DNA from: Halieaceae bacterium MED-G27
Lineage (GTDB): Bacteria > Pseudomonadota > Gammaproteobacteria > Pseudomonadales > Halieaceae
DNA length: 64,000 bases
Assembly (NCBI GenBank): GCA_002456975.1
Contig: NTKA01000003.1
Span: 1 to 64,000 of the forward strand
Direction: 5' to 3'
This document shows, piece by piece, positions 55,244 through 64,000 of this stretch. A model generated the notes under the pieces. The model saw only the letters and a list, made by a program, of their open reading frames with translations. It was not told the origin of the DNA and did no database searches. How positions within the stretch are numbered: the stretch's first letter is position 1; each line of letters opens with the position of its first letter. A program made the position numbers and the translations under genes.

Positions 55244-56617
55244 CTAGCCTCGGCGCCAGGTACTGCCGTCAGGCCCGTCCTCGATCACGATGCCCACTGC
55301 GTTGAGTTCATCTCGTATCGCGTCAGCGCGCGCAAAATCTCTGGCCTGCTTTGCATCGAAGCGCTCCGCTACCAGTGTGTCGATGGCTGCTGCGTCCAAC
55401 GAGTCATCAAGTTTAGCGGCAAACCATGTCTCGGGATCCTCTTGCAGAATCCCCAGCAGATGCCCCGCACTCAGCAGCGCGGTTTTGGCAGCGCTGAGCT
55501 CGTCAGCCAACGCTTTGTTGAGTTGCTTGGCAAGCTGATGGAGTTCGGCGATGGCGGCAGGCGTATTCAAGTCGTCAAGTAATGCTTGAAACACTGGAGA
55601 TTCAATATTTAACACGGGCTCTGCTGGAACATCGGCCACATTTCTCAAACTGAGATAAAACCCATCGATCGCTGATTGTGCCTGCTCGAGTAATTCCTCT
55701 GAAAAATTAAGTGGCGAGCGATATTGAGCTGATAGCAATGCAAACCGCAGCACCTCACCCGGATAACGCTCGAGTAACTCTCGCACTGTGCGCACATTGC
55801 CCAGCGACTTCGACATCTTTTCACCATCCATGTCGATGTAGGCATTGTGCATCCAAAGGCCGACGAACTGACCACCATAAGCGCAACAGCTTTGAGCGCG
55901 TTCGTTCTCGTGGTGAGGAAAAATCAAATCACGACCGCCACCGTGGATATCGATAGCCTGCCCCAAGTGCTGATGAATCATAGCTGAGCACTCGAGATGC
56001 CAACCGGGTCTTCCGCGACCGTAGAGGCTATTCCAGCCTGGTTCGTCGGCTGCAGACGGCTTCCAGAGAATAAAATCCCCCGCATGACGCTTGTAGTCTG
56101 CAACCTCTACCCGCGCGCCTGCCATCATGTCGTCTAGGCTACGCCCGCTCAGCGCGCCATAGTCGGGCATCGAGCAGACATCAAACAGCACGTGGCCATC
56201 TGACTCGTAGGCATTGCCCGACTCGATCAAGCGCCGAGTCAGATCCAGCATGGCATCGACATGCTCAGTAGCAAGCGGCTCGATACTTGGGTCTAACGCA
56301 TTGAGCGCGCGCATGTCTTCCCGAAACTTGTCGGTGAATTCAGTCGAAATCGCTTCAATACTAACGTTTTGCTCGCGTGCAGCGACCATGATCTTGTCAT
56401 CGATATCGGTGATATTTCTGGCATAGGTCACTCTTGGATATAGCGCCTGCAAAACGCGAAACAACATATCAAACACAACCACTGGCCGTGCATTTCCAAT
56501 GTGCACAAGGTTGTAGACGGTAGGGCCGCACACGTAGAAACGAACATGGTCTGGATCAATAGGGGTAAACCGGCGCTTTTCGGTACCCATGGTGTCCGTA
56601 AGCCAGAGATCAGCCAT
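55244..56617 (-). CDS. cysS: Cysteinyl-tRNA synthetase
   Basis: About 457 residues from ATG 56617 ([17 protein letters not shown]), overlapping glnS by 8 nt; the longer track start lies within glnS. Class I motifs: zinc Cys in [16 protein letters not shown] (HIGH equivalent), KMSKSLGN. The zinc site continues at WHLECSAMI and HHENERAQ. It charges tRNA-Cys. CysS and glnS are cotranscribed here. Confidence 0.96.
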   Translation of the reverse strand: MADLWLTDTMGTEKRRFTPIDPDHVRFYVCGPTVYNLVHIGNARPVVVFDMLFRVLQALYPRVTYARNITDIDDKIMVAAREQNVSIEAISTEFTDKFREDMRALNALDPSIEPLATEHVDAMLDLTRRLIESGNAYESDGHVLFDVCSMPDYGALSGRSLDDMMAGARVEVADYKRHAGDFILWKPSAADEPGWNSLYGRGRPGWHLECSAMIHQHLGQAIDIHGGGRDLIFPHHENERAQSCCAYGGQFVGLWMHNAYIDMDGEKMSKSLGNVRTVRELLERYPGEVLRFALLSAQYRSPLNFSEELLEQAQSAIDGFYLSLRNVADVPAEPVLNIESPVFQALLDDLNTPAAIAELHQLAKQLNKALADELSAAKTALLSAGHLLGILQEDPETWFAAKLDDSLDAAAIDTLVAERFDAKQARDFARADAIRDELNAVGIVIEDGPDGSTWRRG

Positions 56618-58262
56618 GACTGCCCCAGGAGTCACGCAATCCAATAATCTTGTTGAAAACCAGATGCTCAGACGTATGGTCGACTCGATCGGCAACAAAG
56701 TAACCGAGGCGCTCAAACTGAAAGCTGCTCTCATTGTCTGCAGCCACCAAAGAGGCCTCAGCGTAGGCCTGCTTTACTACTAGCGAATTTGGATTCAGGA
56801 CGCTGGCGAAATCATCGGCTTTGGCGGGATCGGCATCAGCAAATAATCGGTCGTATTCGCGGATCTCTGCCACGACGGCAGTATCAGTGGCGACCCAATG
56901 GATGACGCCCTTTGGCTTGACCCCATCGTCGGGGTCCTCCCCCAGCTGTTGTGGCACTAGGCATGCATGCACCGCAATCACCTCGCCGGCATCGTCTTTC
57001 TCACAGCGCTCAGCTTCGATGACATAGGCACCACGCAGGCGAACCCGCTTGCCTAGCACCAATCGCTTGAATTTCTTATTGGCTTCCTCTCGAAAGTCCT
57101 CACGCTCAATCCAGATTTCTTTAGAGAAATTAACCGATCGCGTTCCCATCGATGCTTCGCTGGGATGGTTAGCCAACTCCAGCGTTTCACTCCCCTCAAA
57201 ATTATCGATGACGACTTTCAGCGGGTCGATTACAGCCATCGCACGCGGCGCCTTTTGATTTAGCTCATTGCGAACAGCGCTTTCTAGCATCGCCACATCA
57301 ACCACGCCATCTGATCTCGAGGTACCCACCTCTTCACAAAAATGGCGAATTGCCGCTGCCGGGTAACCGCGACGTCGAAGACCCGCGATTGTCGGCATAC
57401 GCGGGTCATCCCAGCCGGCAACACTGCCATCGTCCACCAGCCCTTTCAGCTTACGCTTGCTGGTTACGGTGTAATTGAGATTAAGGCGTGCAAATTCAAA
57501 CTGACGAGGCTTTGATGGCACCGGAAGGTGCTCAATAAACCAATCATACAGCGGGCGGTGATCCTCGAACTCAAGCGTGCAAATCGAGTGAGATACACCC
57601 TCTATTGCATCCTCTTGGCCGTGTGCAAAATCGTAGGTCGGATAAATCGGCCAATCATCACCCGTCTGATGATGGGGTAACGCTCTAATGCGGTAAAGAA
57701 TCGGATCCCGCATATTAATATTGGGCGAGGCCATATCGATTTTAGCGCGCAGCACTCGACTGCCGTCCTCGAACTCGCCATCTCGCATCGCCGTAAATAG
57801 CGTGCGGTTTTCCTCGATGCTCCGATCCCGGAAAGGACTATTGGTACCCGGTGCCGTTAGACTCCCGCGCGTCTCCCGTGCCTGATCAGCACTCAAGTCA
57901 CAGACGTAAGCCAAACCCTCCTCGATTAAATGATGAGCCCAATCGTAGAACTGCTGAAAATAGCTTGATGCATACCGCACATCACCATGCCACTGGTAAC
58001 CGAGCCATTGCACATCTTGTCGAATGGCATCGATAAAAATTTGGCTCTCCTTCTCAGGATTGGTGTCGTCAAAGCGAAGATTGCAGACACCACCAAATTG
58101 CTCTGCCAGACCAAAATTCACGGTAATCGACTTGGCGTGACCAATATGTAAGAAGCCATTCGGCTCAGGCGGGAACCGGGTCACGACATTGGTCACGGTC
58201 CCGCTATCGAGGTCAGATTGGATCTGTGTGCGAAGAAAATTACTTCTGAGATCAGTGCTCAT
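56610..58262 (-). CDS. glnS: Glutaminyl-tRNA synthetase
   Basis: A 550-residue class I synthetase of bacterial GlnRS type: [16 protein letters not shown] (HIGH), the DTNPEKE loop, and VTSKRKL (the VMSKR equivalent of KMSKS), followed by the beta-barrel anticodon domain. It charges tRNA-Gln directly, consistent with a gammaproteobacterium. Length matches E. coli GlnS (554). Confidence 0.97.
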   Translation of the reverse strand: MSTDLRSNFLRTQIQSDLDSGTVTNVVTRFPPEPNGFLHIGHAKSITVNFGLAEQFGGVCNLRFDDTNPEKESQIFIDAIRQDVQWLGYQWHGDVRYASSYFQQFYDWAHHLIEEGLAYVCDLSADQARETRGSLTAPGTNSPFRDRSIEENRTLFTAMRDGEFEDGSRVLRAKIDMASPNINMRDPILYRIRALPHHQTGDDWPIYPTYDFAHGQEDAIEGVSHSICTLEFEDHRPLYDWFIEHLPVPSKPRQFEFARLNLNYTVTSKRKLKGLVDDGSVAGWDDPRMPTIAGLRRRGYPAAAIRHFCEEVGTSRSDGVVDVAMLESAVRNELNQKAPRAMAVIDPLKVVIDNFEGSETLELANHPSEASMGTRSVNFSKEIWIEREDFREEANKKFKRLVLGKRVRLRGAYVIEAERCEKDDAGEVIAVHACLVPQQLGEDPDDGVKPKGVIHWVATDTAVVAEIREYDRLFADADPAKADDFASVLNPNSLVVKQAYAEASLVAADNESSFQFERLGYFVADRVDHTSEHLVFNKIIGLRDSWGSHG

Positions 58263-58438
58263 GACTAGCCCTTGTTAACGACGCGCGAGTGTATCAAGGC
58301 TCATTAACTAAGTCAGGACGGGTTGTCTCTCTTTTATCGCATTCCTTTGTTACAAAAGTGACGGAGTGCCACTTATTTTTCTCGTCGAAGCAAAACCCTG
58401 TCGGTATCATTGCGGTTTTCCCAAACTAAGCGGTAACA

Positions 58439-58948
58439 ATGACCATGACGCGCGTCCGTATGAGCACCATTCTTGGCGATATGACTCTTGAACTCGATGT
58501 TGAAAATGCTCCAAAAACTGTAGAGAACTTTGTGAACTATGCGAGTTCAGGCTTCTACGATGGCACTATTTTTCATAGGGTCATCAACAACTTCATGGTG
58601 CAAGGCGGTGGCTTCGATACCGGTATGCGCCAAAAAACCACCGAAGCCCCTATCGATAATGAAGCCAACAATGGTCTCAAAAATAATCGTGGCACGATTG
58701 CCATGGCCCGCACTATGGACCCCCATTCGGCCACCGCACAATTTTTTATCAATGTCAGCGACAACGACTTCCTCAACCACACTGCGGAAAACATGCAGGG
58801 CTGGGGTTATACGGTATTTGGGCAAGTAGTCGAAGGGCAGGAAGTTCTCGACAAGATTCGCGTGGTACCCACTGGGAGCCAGGCCGGTCATCAAGACGTA
58901 CCCGTTGATCCTGTCGTTATCGAGTCGGTGACTGTTCTAGACGACTAA
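58439..58948 (+). CDS. ppiB: Cyclophilin-type peptidyl-prolyl cis-trans isomerase (PpiB-like)
   Basis: A 169-residue cytoplasmic cyclophilin without a signal peptide. Catalytic motifs: [21 protein letters not shown] (with the active-site Arg), [16 protein letters not shown] (Gln and Phe), and [18 protein letters not shown]. It speeds proline isomerisation in folding proteins. It is divergent from glnS and starts the unit leading into lpxH (3-nt gap), a frequent arrangement. Confidence 0.94.
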   Translation: MTMTRVRMSTILGDMTLELDVENAPKTVENFVNYASSGFYDGTIFHRVINNFMVQGGGFDTGMRQKTTEAPIDNEANNGLKNNRGTIAMARTMDPHSATAQFFINVSDNDFLNHTAENMQGWGYTVFGQVVEGQEVLDKIRVVPTGSQAGHQDVPVDPVVIESVTVLDD

Positions 58949-58950
58949 CC

Positions 58951-59661
58951 ATGAGTCAAACCCTGTTCATTAGCGATCTTCATCTCAGTGAAGACACCAC
59001 AGCAATCGAACAGGGTCTCTATCGCTTTCTTGAGCGCGAGGCTCATACCAGTCGCTTGTTTCTTTTGGGCGATATCTTCGAGGCCTGGATTGGTGACGAT
59101 GACACCAGCGACCTAGCCCTACGATTTGCTGAGGCGATGACATCCGTTGCTGACCGCGGTACGGAGATTTACTTCACCCGTGGTAATCGTGACTTTTTAA
59201 TGGGTTGCGATTACCTCGAGCGATTCGGAGGCCAACTGCTCGACGACATCACAGTTATCTCGGTTTGTGACCAGCCAACCGTAATCATGCATGGCGATCT
59301 ACTCTGCTCGGACGATACAGACTATTTGCAGTTCAGGGCCCTAGTGCACAACCCCGATTGGCAACGTGATGTTCTCAGTAAGCCTCTAGCAGAGCGAAGA
59401 GCGCTCGCAAAACAATTGCGGACGATGAGTTCGGAGGCGAGTAGTAACAAAGCCGAAGACATCATGGATGTTAACGCTAGCACGGTCGCTGCCACGATGT
59501 CGCAATATGGTGTCCAACGCCTGATCCATGGACACACTCACCGTCCTGCCCGGCACCCGCTAGACGCAGGCGAGAGAATCGTATTAGGTGATTGGACCGA
59601 CATGGGATGGTGCCTCAGAGAACGAGATAACCAGCTGTTGTTGGAACAATTCCCAACATAA
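58951..59661 (+). CDS. lpxH: UDP-2,3-diacylglucosamine hydrolase LpxH
   Basis: A 236-residue metallophosphoesterase: SDLHL (Asp and His), LGDIFEAWIGDD, TRGNRDFLMG, MHGDLLCSDD and HGHTHRPA, the complete LpxH metal and substrate motifs. It cleaves UDP-diacylglucosamine to lipid X in the lipid A pathway. It directly follows ppiB, as in Pseudomonas. Length is normal. Confidence 0.96.
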   Translation: MSQTLFISDLHLSEDTTAIEQGLYRFLEREAHTSRLFLLGDIFEAWIGDDDTSDLALRFAEAMTSVADRGTEIYFTRGNRDFLMGCDYLERFGGQLLDDITVISVCDQPTVIMHGDLLCSDDTDYLQFRALVHNPDWQRDVLSKPLAERRALAKQLRTMSSEASSNKAEDIMDVNASTVAATMSQYGVQRLIHGHTHRPARHPLDAGERIVLGDWTDMGWCLRERDNQLLLEQFPT

Positions 59662-59715
59662 GAAGCAGAGCACTCCCCAGTGAGTATCTGTTTAGTTTCC
59701 GGCTAAACCAATGAT

Positions 59716-60348
59716 TTAAGCGGCTTCAGCGATGGCAGGCACCCCCGAGTGAAACCTGAGCTCGGTGTCGGGGCTTTCTATGAGCGCCTGCTCCACTTGC
59801 TTCAATACTACCAGTCGTTCAGCGATCTCGTCCGATGTCGTCAACTGCTCGGCGAGTTTCAAATAATCTAGAAAATGCCGAGACTCACTTTTCAACAACG
59901 ATTGATAAAAATCGGCGAGCTCCCCATCAACATGCGGTACGAGAGCGGCAAATCGCTCACAAGAACGCGCTTCGATCAGAGCTCCCACAAGTAATGTATC
60001 GACCAGCTTATGGGGCTCTCGGCCTCTAACACAGTCTCTGAGACCTTGTGCGTAGCGCGATGCTGAAATCGGTACATAATCGAAGCCTCGTCGCTGAATA
60101 ATCGAGAGGACCTGCTCAAAATGGCGTAGTTCCTCTCGCGCTAGTCGCGACATTTTGTGCAGGAGCGAGGGATTGTCGGTGTATCGGTGCATTAAGCTCA
60201 GGGCAGTGGCCGCCGCCTTCTTCTCGCAATTAGCATGATCGATAACAAGCAGCTCCAAATCGCCCACCGCGGCCTGCACCCAGGAATCAGGTGTGCGACA
60301 CGGAAGAAACGCGTCGATTGATGATAAATCCACTGCAGCCTTGGGCAT
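59716..60348 (-). CDS. miaE: tRNA-(ms2io6A)-hydroxylase MiaE
   Basis: A 210-residue non-haem diiron enzyme of ferritin-like fold. Metal-ligand patterns are visible in HANCEKKAAATALSLMHRY and LAREELRHFEQVL (E-x-x-H), and later in ALIEARSCERFAAL and LLKSESRHFLDYLKL. It hydroxylates ms2i6A37 of tRNA. It converges with lpxH; a short inverted repeat GTTTAG/CTAAAC lies between them. It starts 12 nt after the DUF1289 gene stop. Confidence 0.93.
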   Translation of the reverse strand: MPKAAVDLSSIDAFLPCRTPDSWVQAAVGDLELLVIDHANCEKKAAATALSLMHRYTDNPSLLHKMSRLAREELRHFEQVLSIIQRRGFDYVPISASRYAQGLRDCVRGREPHKLVDTLLVGALIEARSCERFAALVPHVDGELADFYQSLLKSESRHFLDYLKLAEQLTTSDEIAERLVVLKQVEQALIESPDTELRFHSGVPAIAEAA

Positions 60349-60360
60349 TGACTAGGTCTC

Positions 60361-60876
60361 CTACTCTTGAAACAAGTCAGGGGTTGCTTGATACCGCTCG
60401 TAATGGGCCGAGGACAGTACCCAAAAGTCCTCATCGATCTTATCGCGCAATTCTACCAGCGATAAATCTGACCATTCAGCATGGACAAAAAAACCATACT
60501 TCGAAGGATCTTTTATCTGACTCGCTCCCGCTCTTAACAGCTGAAACAACCAGCTGTAGGCATCGTGAGTAGGATCATAGCGTACCTGCTGTACATCAAG
60601 CTGCCATTGCAACAGGCCAGCGTCTTCGACCGTGCACTTGTGTGCGCAAGCCTGCGATAAAAAGGCTGACAACCGCTTATCGACGATACGCTTCTCTTCC
60701 TGGGTATACCCATTCCAATCGATCACTTCGTGACTGAACCGTTTACACCCTCGGCATACAGCATCACCGATACCGGTCGAACAGACGCCAATACAGGGTG
60801 TGCGGACCGGGGGTAGCGTCGCGGCTTTCGGTTTGTCAATGACGGAAGGCATGGAGTCGGAGTTTAGGCCAAACAT
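60361..60876 (-). CDS. DUF1289 domain protein
   Basis: A 171-residue protein. The DUF1289 module is PCIGVCSTGIGDAVCRGCKRFSHEV (Cys-x3-Cys, then Cys-x2-Cys), likely a metal-binding knuckle, followed by IDWNGYTQEEKRIVDKRL. After about residue 70 there is an additional helical part (HDAYSWLFQLLRAG) not in minimal family members, with a second Cys pair CAHKC. No known function. It is upstream of miaE on the same strand and divergent from acnB. Confidence 0.8.
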   Translation of the reverse strand: MFGLNSDSMPSVIDKPKAATLPPVRTPCIGVCSTGIGDAVCRGCKRFSHEVIDWNGYTQEEKRIVDKRLSAFLSQACAHKCTVEDAGLLQWQLDVQQVRYDPTHDAYSWLFQLLRAGASQIKDPSKYGFFVHAEWSDLSLVELRDKIDEDFWVLSSAHYERYQATPDLFQE

Positions 60877-61009
60877 CTCGTGAATGCACAGAATTAGCCA
60901 GATCGCTATCGACAGAGTTGGGCACAGGTTACAATGCTTGGTAATACGAAATAATACGCGATGCCGGAACGAGCGTTCGCGAACAACATCATCTGGGGGA
61001 ACAGAACTC

Positions 61010-63622
61010 GTGCTTGATACCTACCGAGAACATGTCGCTGATCGAGCGGCCATGAACATACCACCAAAGCCACTAACCGCTCAGCAGGTGGCAGACCTCG
61101 TAGGGTTACTCAAAAATCCCCCGTCAGGCGAAGAAGAGTTTCTCGTCGATTTGATTTCAAATCGAGTGCCACCGGGGGTGGACGAGGCCGCCTACGTCAA
61201 AGCGGCCTTCTTGTCGGACGTTGCATTGGGAAAGGTCGACTGCGCACTGGTCGATCCCAAGAAGGCGATTGACCTTCTCGGGGACATGCACGGCGGCTAC
61301 AACATCGAGACTTTGGTCACACTACTCGATCACAGCGAATTGGGCGAGCAAGCAGCCTATGAGCTCAAGCACACGCTGCTGATGTTCGACTCCTTCTACG
61401 ACGTCGCCAGCAAAGCTAAGGAAGGTAACACCAACGCGCAGTCAGTTATGCAGTCCTGGGCAGATGCGGAGTGGTTCACCAAGCGGCCCGAACTGCCTGA
61501 GTCTTTGAAAATGGTTGTCTTTAAAGTCACTGGTGAAACCAACACCGACGACCTGTCTCCTGCTCCCGATGCCTGGTCGCGACCCGATATCCCACTTCAC
61601 GCTCGTGCTATGTACAAGATGGCGCGAGACGGGCTCGAACCTGAAGAGCACGGTAAGGTCGGTCCTATGGCGCAGGTTGCGGCCGTTAAGGCTACCGGAC
61701 TGCCTGTCGCTTTTGTCGGGGATGTCGTTGGCACTGGCTCATCACGAAAGTCGGCCGCCAACTCGGTGCTCTGGTACTTTGGCCAGCAGGTGACAGGCGT
61801 TCCAAATAAGCAGATGGGCGGCGTGTGTATCGGTGGAAAAATCGCGCCTATTTTCTATAACACAATGGAAGATGCCGGAGCATTGGTGTTCGAAGCGCCC
61901 GTCGAGACTATGAAGATGGGCGATATCATTGATATCAGAGTCTACGACGGACAAGTGCTTAATGATGCGGGTGATGTGATATCAGAATTCGAGCTGCGTT
62001 CTGACGTACTTCTCGACGAAGTCAGAGCTGGTGGCCGCATTAACCTCATCATTGGTCGCGGGCTGACAACTAAAGCACGTGAAACACTCGGATTACCGGC
62101 TAGCGATCTGTTCAGAACCCCCGAAATGCCCGAGGATACGGGCAAAGGATTTACCCTCGCACAGAAAATGGTGGGTAAAGCCTGTGGTGTTGAGGGCATT
62201 AGGCCCGGAACCTACTGCGAGCCCCGAATGACCACGGTGGGCTCTCAAGACACTACGGGGCCCATGACACGAGACGAGCTGCAAGATCTGGCTTGTCTCG
62301 GTTTTTCAGCCGACTTAACCATGCAGTCGTTTTGCCACACCGCAGCCTATCCGAAGCCAGTGGACATCGAGACACAGCATTCCTTGCCCGATTTCATACG
62401 TAACCGCGGCGGTGTCTCGCTCCGGCCAGGCGACGGCATTATCCATAGCTGGCTAAACCGGATGTTGCTCCCCGATACCGTTGGAACCGGTGGCGATTCA
62501 CACACCCGCTTCCCACTAGGGATTTCATTCCCTGCAGGATCTGGACTTGTTGCCTTTGCAGCGGCGACGGGCGTCATGCCACTCGACATGCCTGAGTCGG
62601 TATTGGTTCGCTTCAAAGGCAAGATGCAACCCGGGATCACGTTGCGAGACCTAGTACACGCAATCCCCTACTACGCTATCCAACAAGGGCTGTTGACTGT
62701 AGAGAAAAAAGGGAAAAAGAATATCTTCTCCGGACGAGTGCTTGAAATCGAAGGACTCGAAGATTTGACGGTAGAGCAAGCCTTTGAACTGAGTGATGCG
62801 TCAGCCGAGCGATCAGCTGCCGGCTGCACGATCAAACTGTCTGAAGACACCATCGGTTCCTACCTACGCTCGAATGTGGTTCTGCTCCGCTCAATGATTG
62901 CAGAGGGCTATGGTGATCCTCGAACTCTCGAGCGGCGCGTCCGAAACATGGAGCAATGGCTCGAGGCACCAGAGCTATTGTCCGCCGACGCCGATGCTGA
63001 ATACGCAGCGGTAATCGAGATTGATCTCGCTGAAGTCACTGAGCCCGTGGTGTGTGCGCCCAACGATCCCGATGACGCCCGATTGCTGTCAGAAGTTGCA
63101 GGCGACACGGTCAACGAAGTCTTTATCGGTAGCTGCATGACCAATATCGGTCACTTCCGGGCCACCGGTAAATTACTAGACCAACATACCGGCGGTGTAG
63201 CAGCACGCATGTGGATTTGCCCTCCGACCCGCATGGACGAACACCAGCTGATGGAAGAAGGCTATTACGCCATTTATGGTCGCGCAGGAGCGCGAACCGA
63301 AATGCCCGGTTGTTCGCTCTGCATGGGTAATCAGGCGCGTGTTCAGCCTAAGTCTACCGTGCTCTCTACCTCGACCCGGAATTTCCCTAACCGATTGGGT
63401 GAAGGCGCTAATGTCTATCTGACATCCGCTGAACTCGCTGCTGTTGGAGCGATTTTGGGGCGACTACCCACGGTAGAGGAGTATCTAGGCTTTGCAGAAA
63501 AACTCGACTCGATGGCGGCCGAGATCTACCGATACATGAATTTCAATGAGATTCAGAGTTTTCAAGCACTCGCCGACGATGGCAGTCGAATCGCCGCAAC
63601 ACTCATTGACGAGGTGGCCTAA
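61010..63622 (+). CDS. acnB: Aconitate hydratase B
   Basis: About 870 residues starting at a GTG (VLDTYREHVADRAAM) preceded by GGGGGAA, which matches the family N-terminus; the track ORF adds 42 codons without ribosome binding site. Domains: HEAT-like N-terminus, the swivel domain (GDVVGTGSSRKSAANSVLWYFG), and the Fe-S core with CMTNIGHFRATGKLL and GCSLCMGNQARV holding the three cluster cysteines. It interconverts citrate and isocitrate in the TCA cycle. Length close to E. coli AcnB (865). Confidence 0.96.
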   Translation: MLDTYREHVADRAAMNIPPKPLTAQQVADLVGLLKNPPSGEEEFLVDLISNRVPPGVDEAAYVKAAFLSDVALGKVDCALVDPKKAIDLLGDMHGGYNIETLVTLLDHSELGEQAAYELKHTLLMFDSFYDVASKAKEGNTNAQSVMQSWADAEWFTKRPELPESLKMVVFKVTGETNTDDLSPAPDAWSRPDIPLHARAMYKMARDGLEPEEHGKVGPMAQVAAVKATGLPVAFVGDVVGTGSSRKSAANSVLWYFGQQVTGVPNKQMGGVCIGGKIAPIFYNTMEDAGALVFEAPVETMKMGDIIDIRVYDGQVLNDAGDVISEFELRSDVLLDEVRAGGRINLIIGRGLTTKARETLGLPASDLFRTPEMPEDTGKGFTLAQKMVGKACGVEGIRPGTYCEPRMTTVGSQDTTGPMTRDELQDLACLGFSADLTMQSFCHTAAYPKPVDIETQHSLPDFIRNRGGVSLRPGDGIIHSWLNRMLLPDTVGTGGDSHTRFPLGISFPAGSGLVAFAAATGVMPLDMPESVLVRFKGKMQPGITLRDLVHAIPYYAIQQGLLTVEKKGKKNIFSGRVLEIEGLEDLTVEQAFELSDASAERSAAGCTIKLSEDTIGSYLRSNVVLLRSMIAEGYGDPRTLERRVRNMEQWLEAPELLSADADAEYAAVIEIDLAEVTEPVVCAPNDPDDARLLSEVAGDTVNEVFIGSCMTNIGHFRATGKLLDQHTGGVAARMWICPPTRMDEHQLMEEGYYAIYGRAGARTEMPGCSLCMGNQARVQPKSTVLSTSTRNFPNRLGEGANVYLTSAELAAVGAILGRLPTVEEYLGFAEKLDSMAAEIYRYMNFNEIQSFQALADDGSRIAATLIDEVA

Positions 63623-63630
63623 TCAGTAAC

Positions 63631-63652
63631 GGCCCTGCAATGCGGCGGGGCC
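63631..63652. terminator. Hairpin between acnB and the convergent gene
   Basis: GGCCCTGC and GCGGGGCC form an 8-bp G/C-rich stem (one G.T pair) with a 6-nt loop, 9 nt after the acnB stop. A TCCTAGCTTT stretch follows rather than a pure T-run, so it is a candidate bidirectional terminator only. Confidence 0.45.
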
Positions 63653-63654
63653 TC

Positions 63655-64000
63655 CTAGCTTTGATATAACGTCGCTTCTGCCTGCGCCAAGGCGTCGGAG
63701 AGCATGACGGCTCTCTCTAAGTAGTGCTCACTGTGTTGTGACCGAGTGACTGCGGCCCGCAGCGTCTCACCCGGATTGCGAACAATACCAAGACGTCGCA
63801 GCTCTCGGTCGAGGACTTGAACGGCTCGAACTCTCGGCTGACGGTTATGCCGGTAATAGCGAACCATGAACAAAGCGATAACCGGCACGAACGTCACCGA
63901 GATAGCAATAGCAAACAGCGCGAGCAGGCGTGCCGGCGAGATCTGTCCGAGCAATCGAGTCAGTGCACTGACTTGCCGATCGCGGTCATAACCCATGACA
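63655..64000 (-). CDS. Probable TgpA-like transglutaminase, C-terminal part (cut by right edge)
   Basis: About 113 residues are visible; the frame is open to the window edge, so the ATG at 63996 need not be the start. It has YDRDRQVSALTRLLGQ, a membrane helix LLALFAIAISVTFVPVIALFMV, and a cytoplasmic DUF4129-like end VLDRELRRLGIVRNPGETLRAAV. That layout is the C-terminus of TgpA (DUF3488/transglutaminase/DUF4129) envelope proteins, often partnered by MoxR/VWA genes. The catalytic domain lies outside the window. The match is by pattern memory only. Confidence 0.65.
   Translation of the reverse strand, partial: VMGYDRDRQVSALTRLLGQISPARLLALFAIAISVTFVPVIALFMVRYYRHNRQPRVRAVQVLDRELRRLGIVRNPGETLRAAVTRSQHSEHYLERAVMLSDALAQAEATLYQS

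Noticed and set aside
1-64000. CRISPR arrays, defence systems, prophage, rRNA
   Set aside because: No regularly spaced repeats, Cas, phage or rRNA sequences were seen; the repeats in the collagen-like gene are protein coding.

Overview
The window looks like the chromosome of a free-living, probably marine, gammaproteobacterium. The evidence is a complete Na+-translocating NADH:quinone oxidoreductase operon, LolCDE, LpxH, MiaE, CsiV, GlnS, AcnB and an E. coli-type dnaX frameshift signal. The gene order lolCDE - nqr - long GAPDH - mfd - csiV - lexA - topA resembles, from memory, the Pseudomonas order. The orphan P450, PQQ dehydrogenase and fused indolepyruvate oxidoreductase would suit an OM60/NOR5-like (Halieaceae) lineage, but that placement is inference. 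Genes are tightly packed, with many 1-8 bp start/stop overlaps.

Region 1 (1-12.2 kb): a partial comEC (absent from the ORF track because it runs off the left edge) is divergent from a DUF2062 gene. A long leftward array follows: nqrABCDEF, apbE, nqrM, lolC, lolD, lolE. It joins the sodium pump, its flavinylation and maturation factors, and the lipoprotein exporter. Region 2 (12.4-26.4 kb): long-form GAPDH, mfd, csiV, a MscS-type channel, lexA with an SOS box and a terminal hairpin, two small conserved ORFs, topA, a thioredoxin-fold protein and a SpoU rRNA/tRNA methyltransferase. Region 3 (26.4-36.7 kb): a lipoprotein-type quinohaemoprotein alcohol dehydrogenase, a MoxR/VWA pair, ycgL, a MATE exporter, rnd, recR, dnaX (with an intact-looking tau/gamma recoding signal) and the 4.5S SRP RNA. 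The usual ybaB between dnaX and recR is absent.

Region 4 (36.8-42.3 kb): a self-regulated RND efflux operon (adaptor, pump, TetR) preceded by two tandem inverted repeats that are likely the repressor operators, then a small membrane protein and tRNA-Arg(TCT). Region 5 (42.3-46.3 kb): an accessory block beside the tRNA. It has a fibronectin-III protein coupled to a collagen-like, 17-residue-repeat surface protein split by an in-frame amber codon, and a zinc metallopeptidase lipoprotein inactivated by two nonsense codons and a frameshift. This is the most unusual part of the window.

Region 6 (46.3-64 kb): cytochrome P450, an Lrp/AsnC regulator, fused indolepyruvate ferredoxin oxidoreductase, a Leu/Phe/Val-type dehydrogenase, tRNA-His and tRNA-Pro, folD, an epoxide-hydrolase-like enzyme, cysS, glnS, ppiB, lpxH, miaE, a DUF1289 protein, acnB, and the C-terminal end of a probable TgpA-like transglutaminase cut by the right edge. 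I saw no CRISPR array, transposase, integrase, prophage or rRNA.
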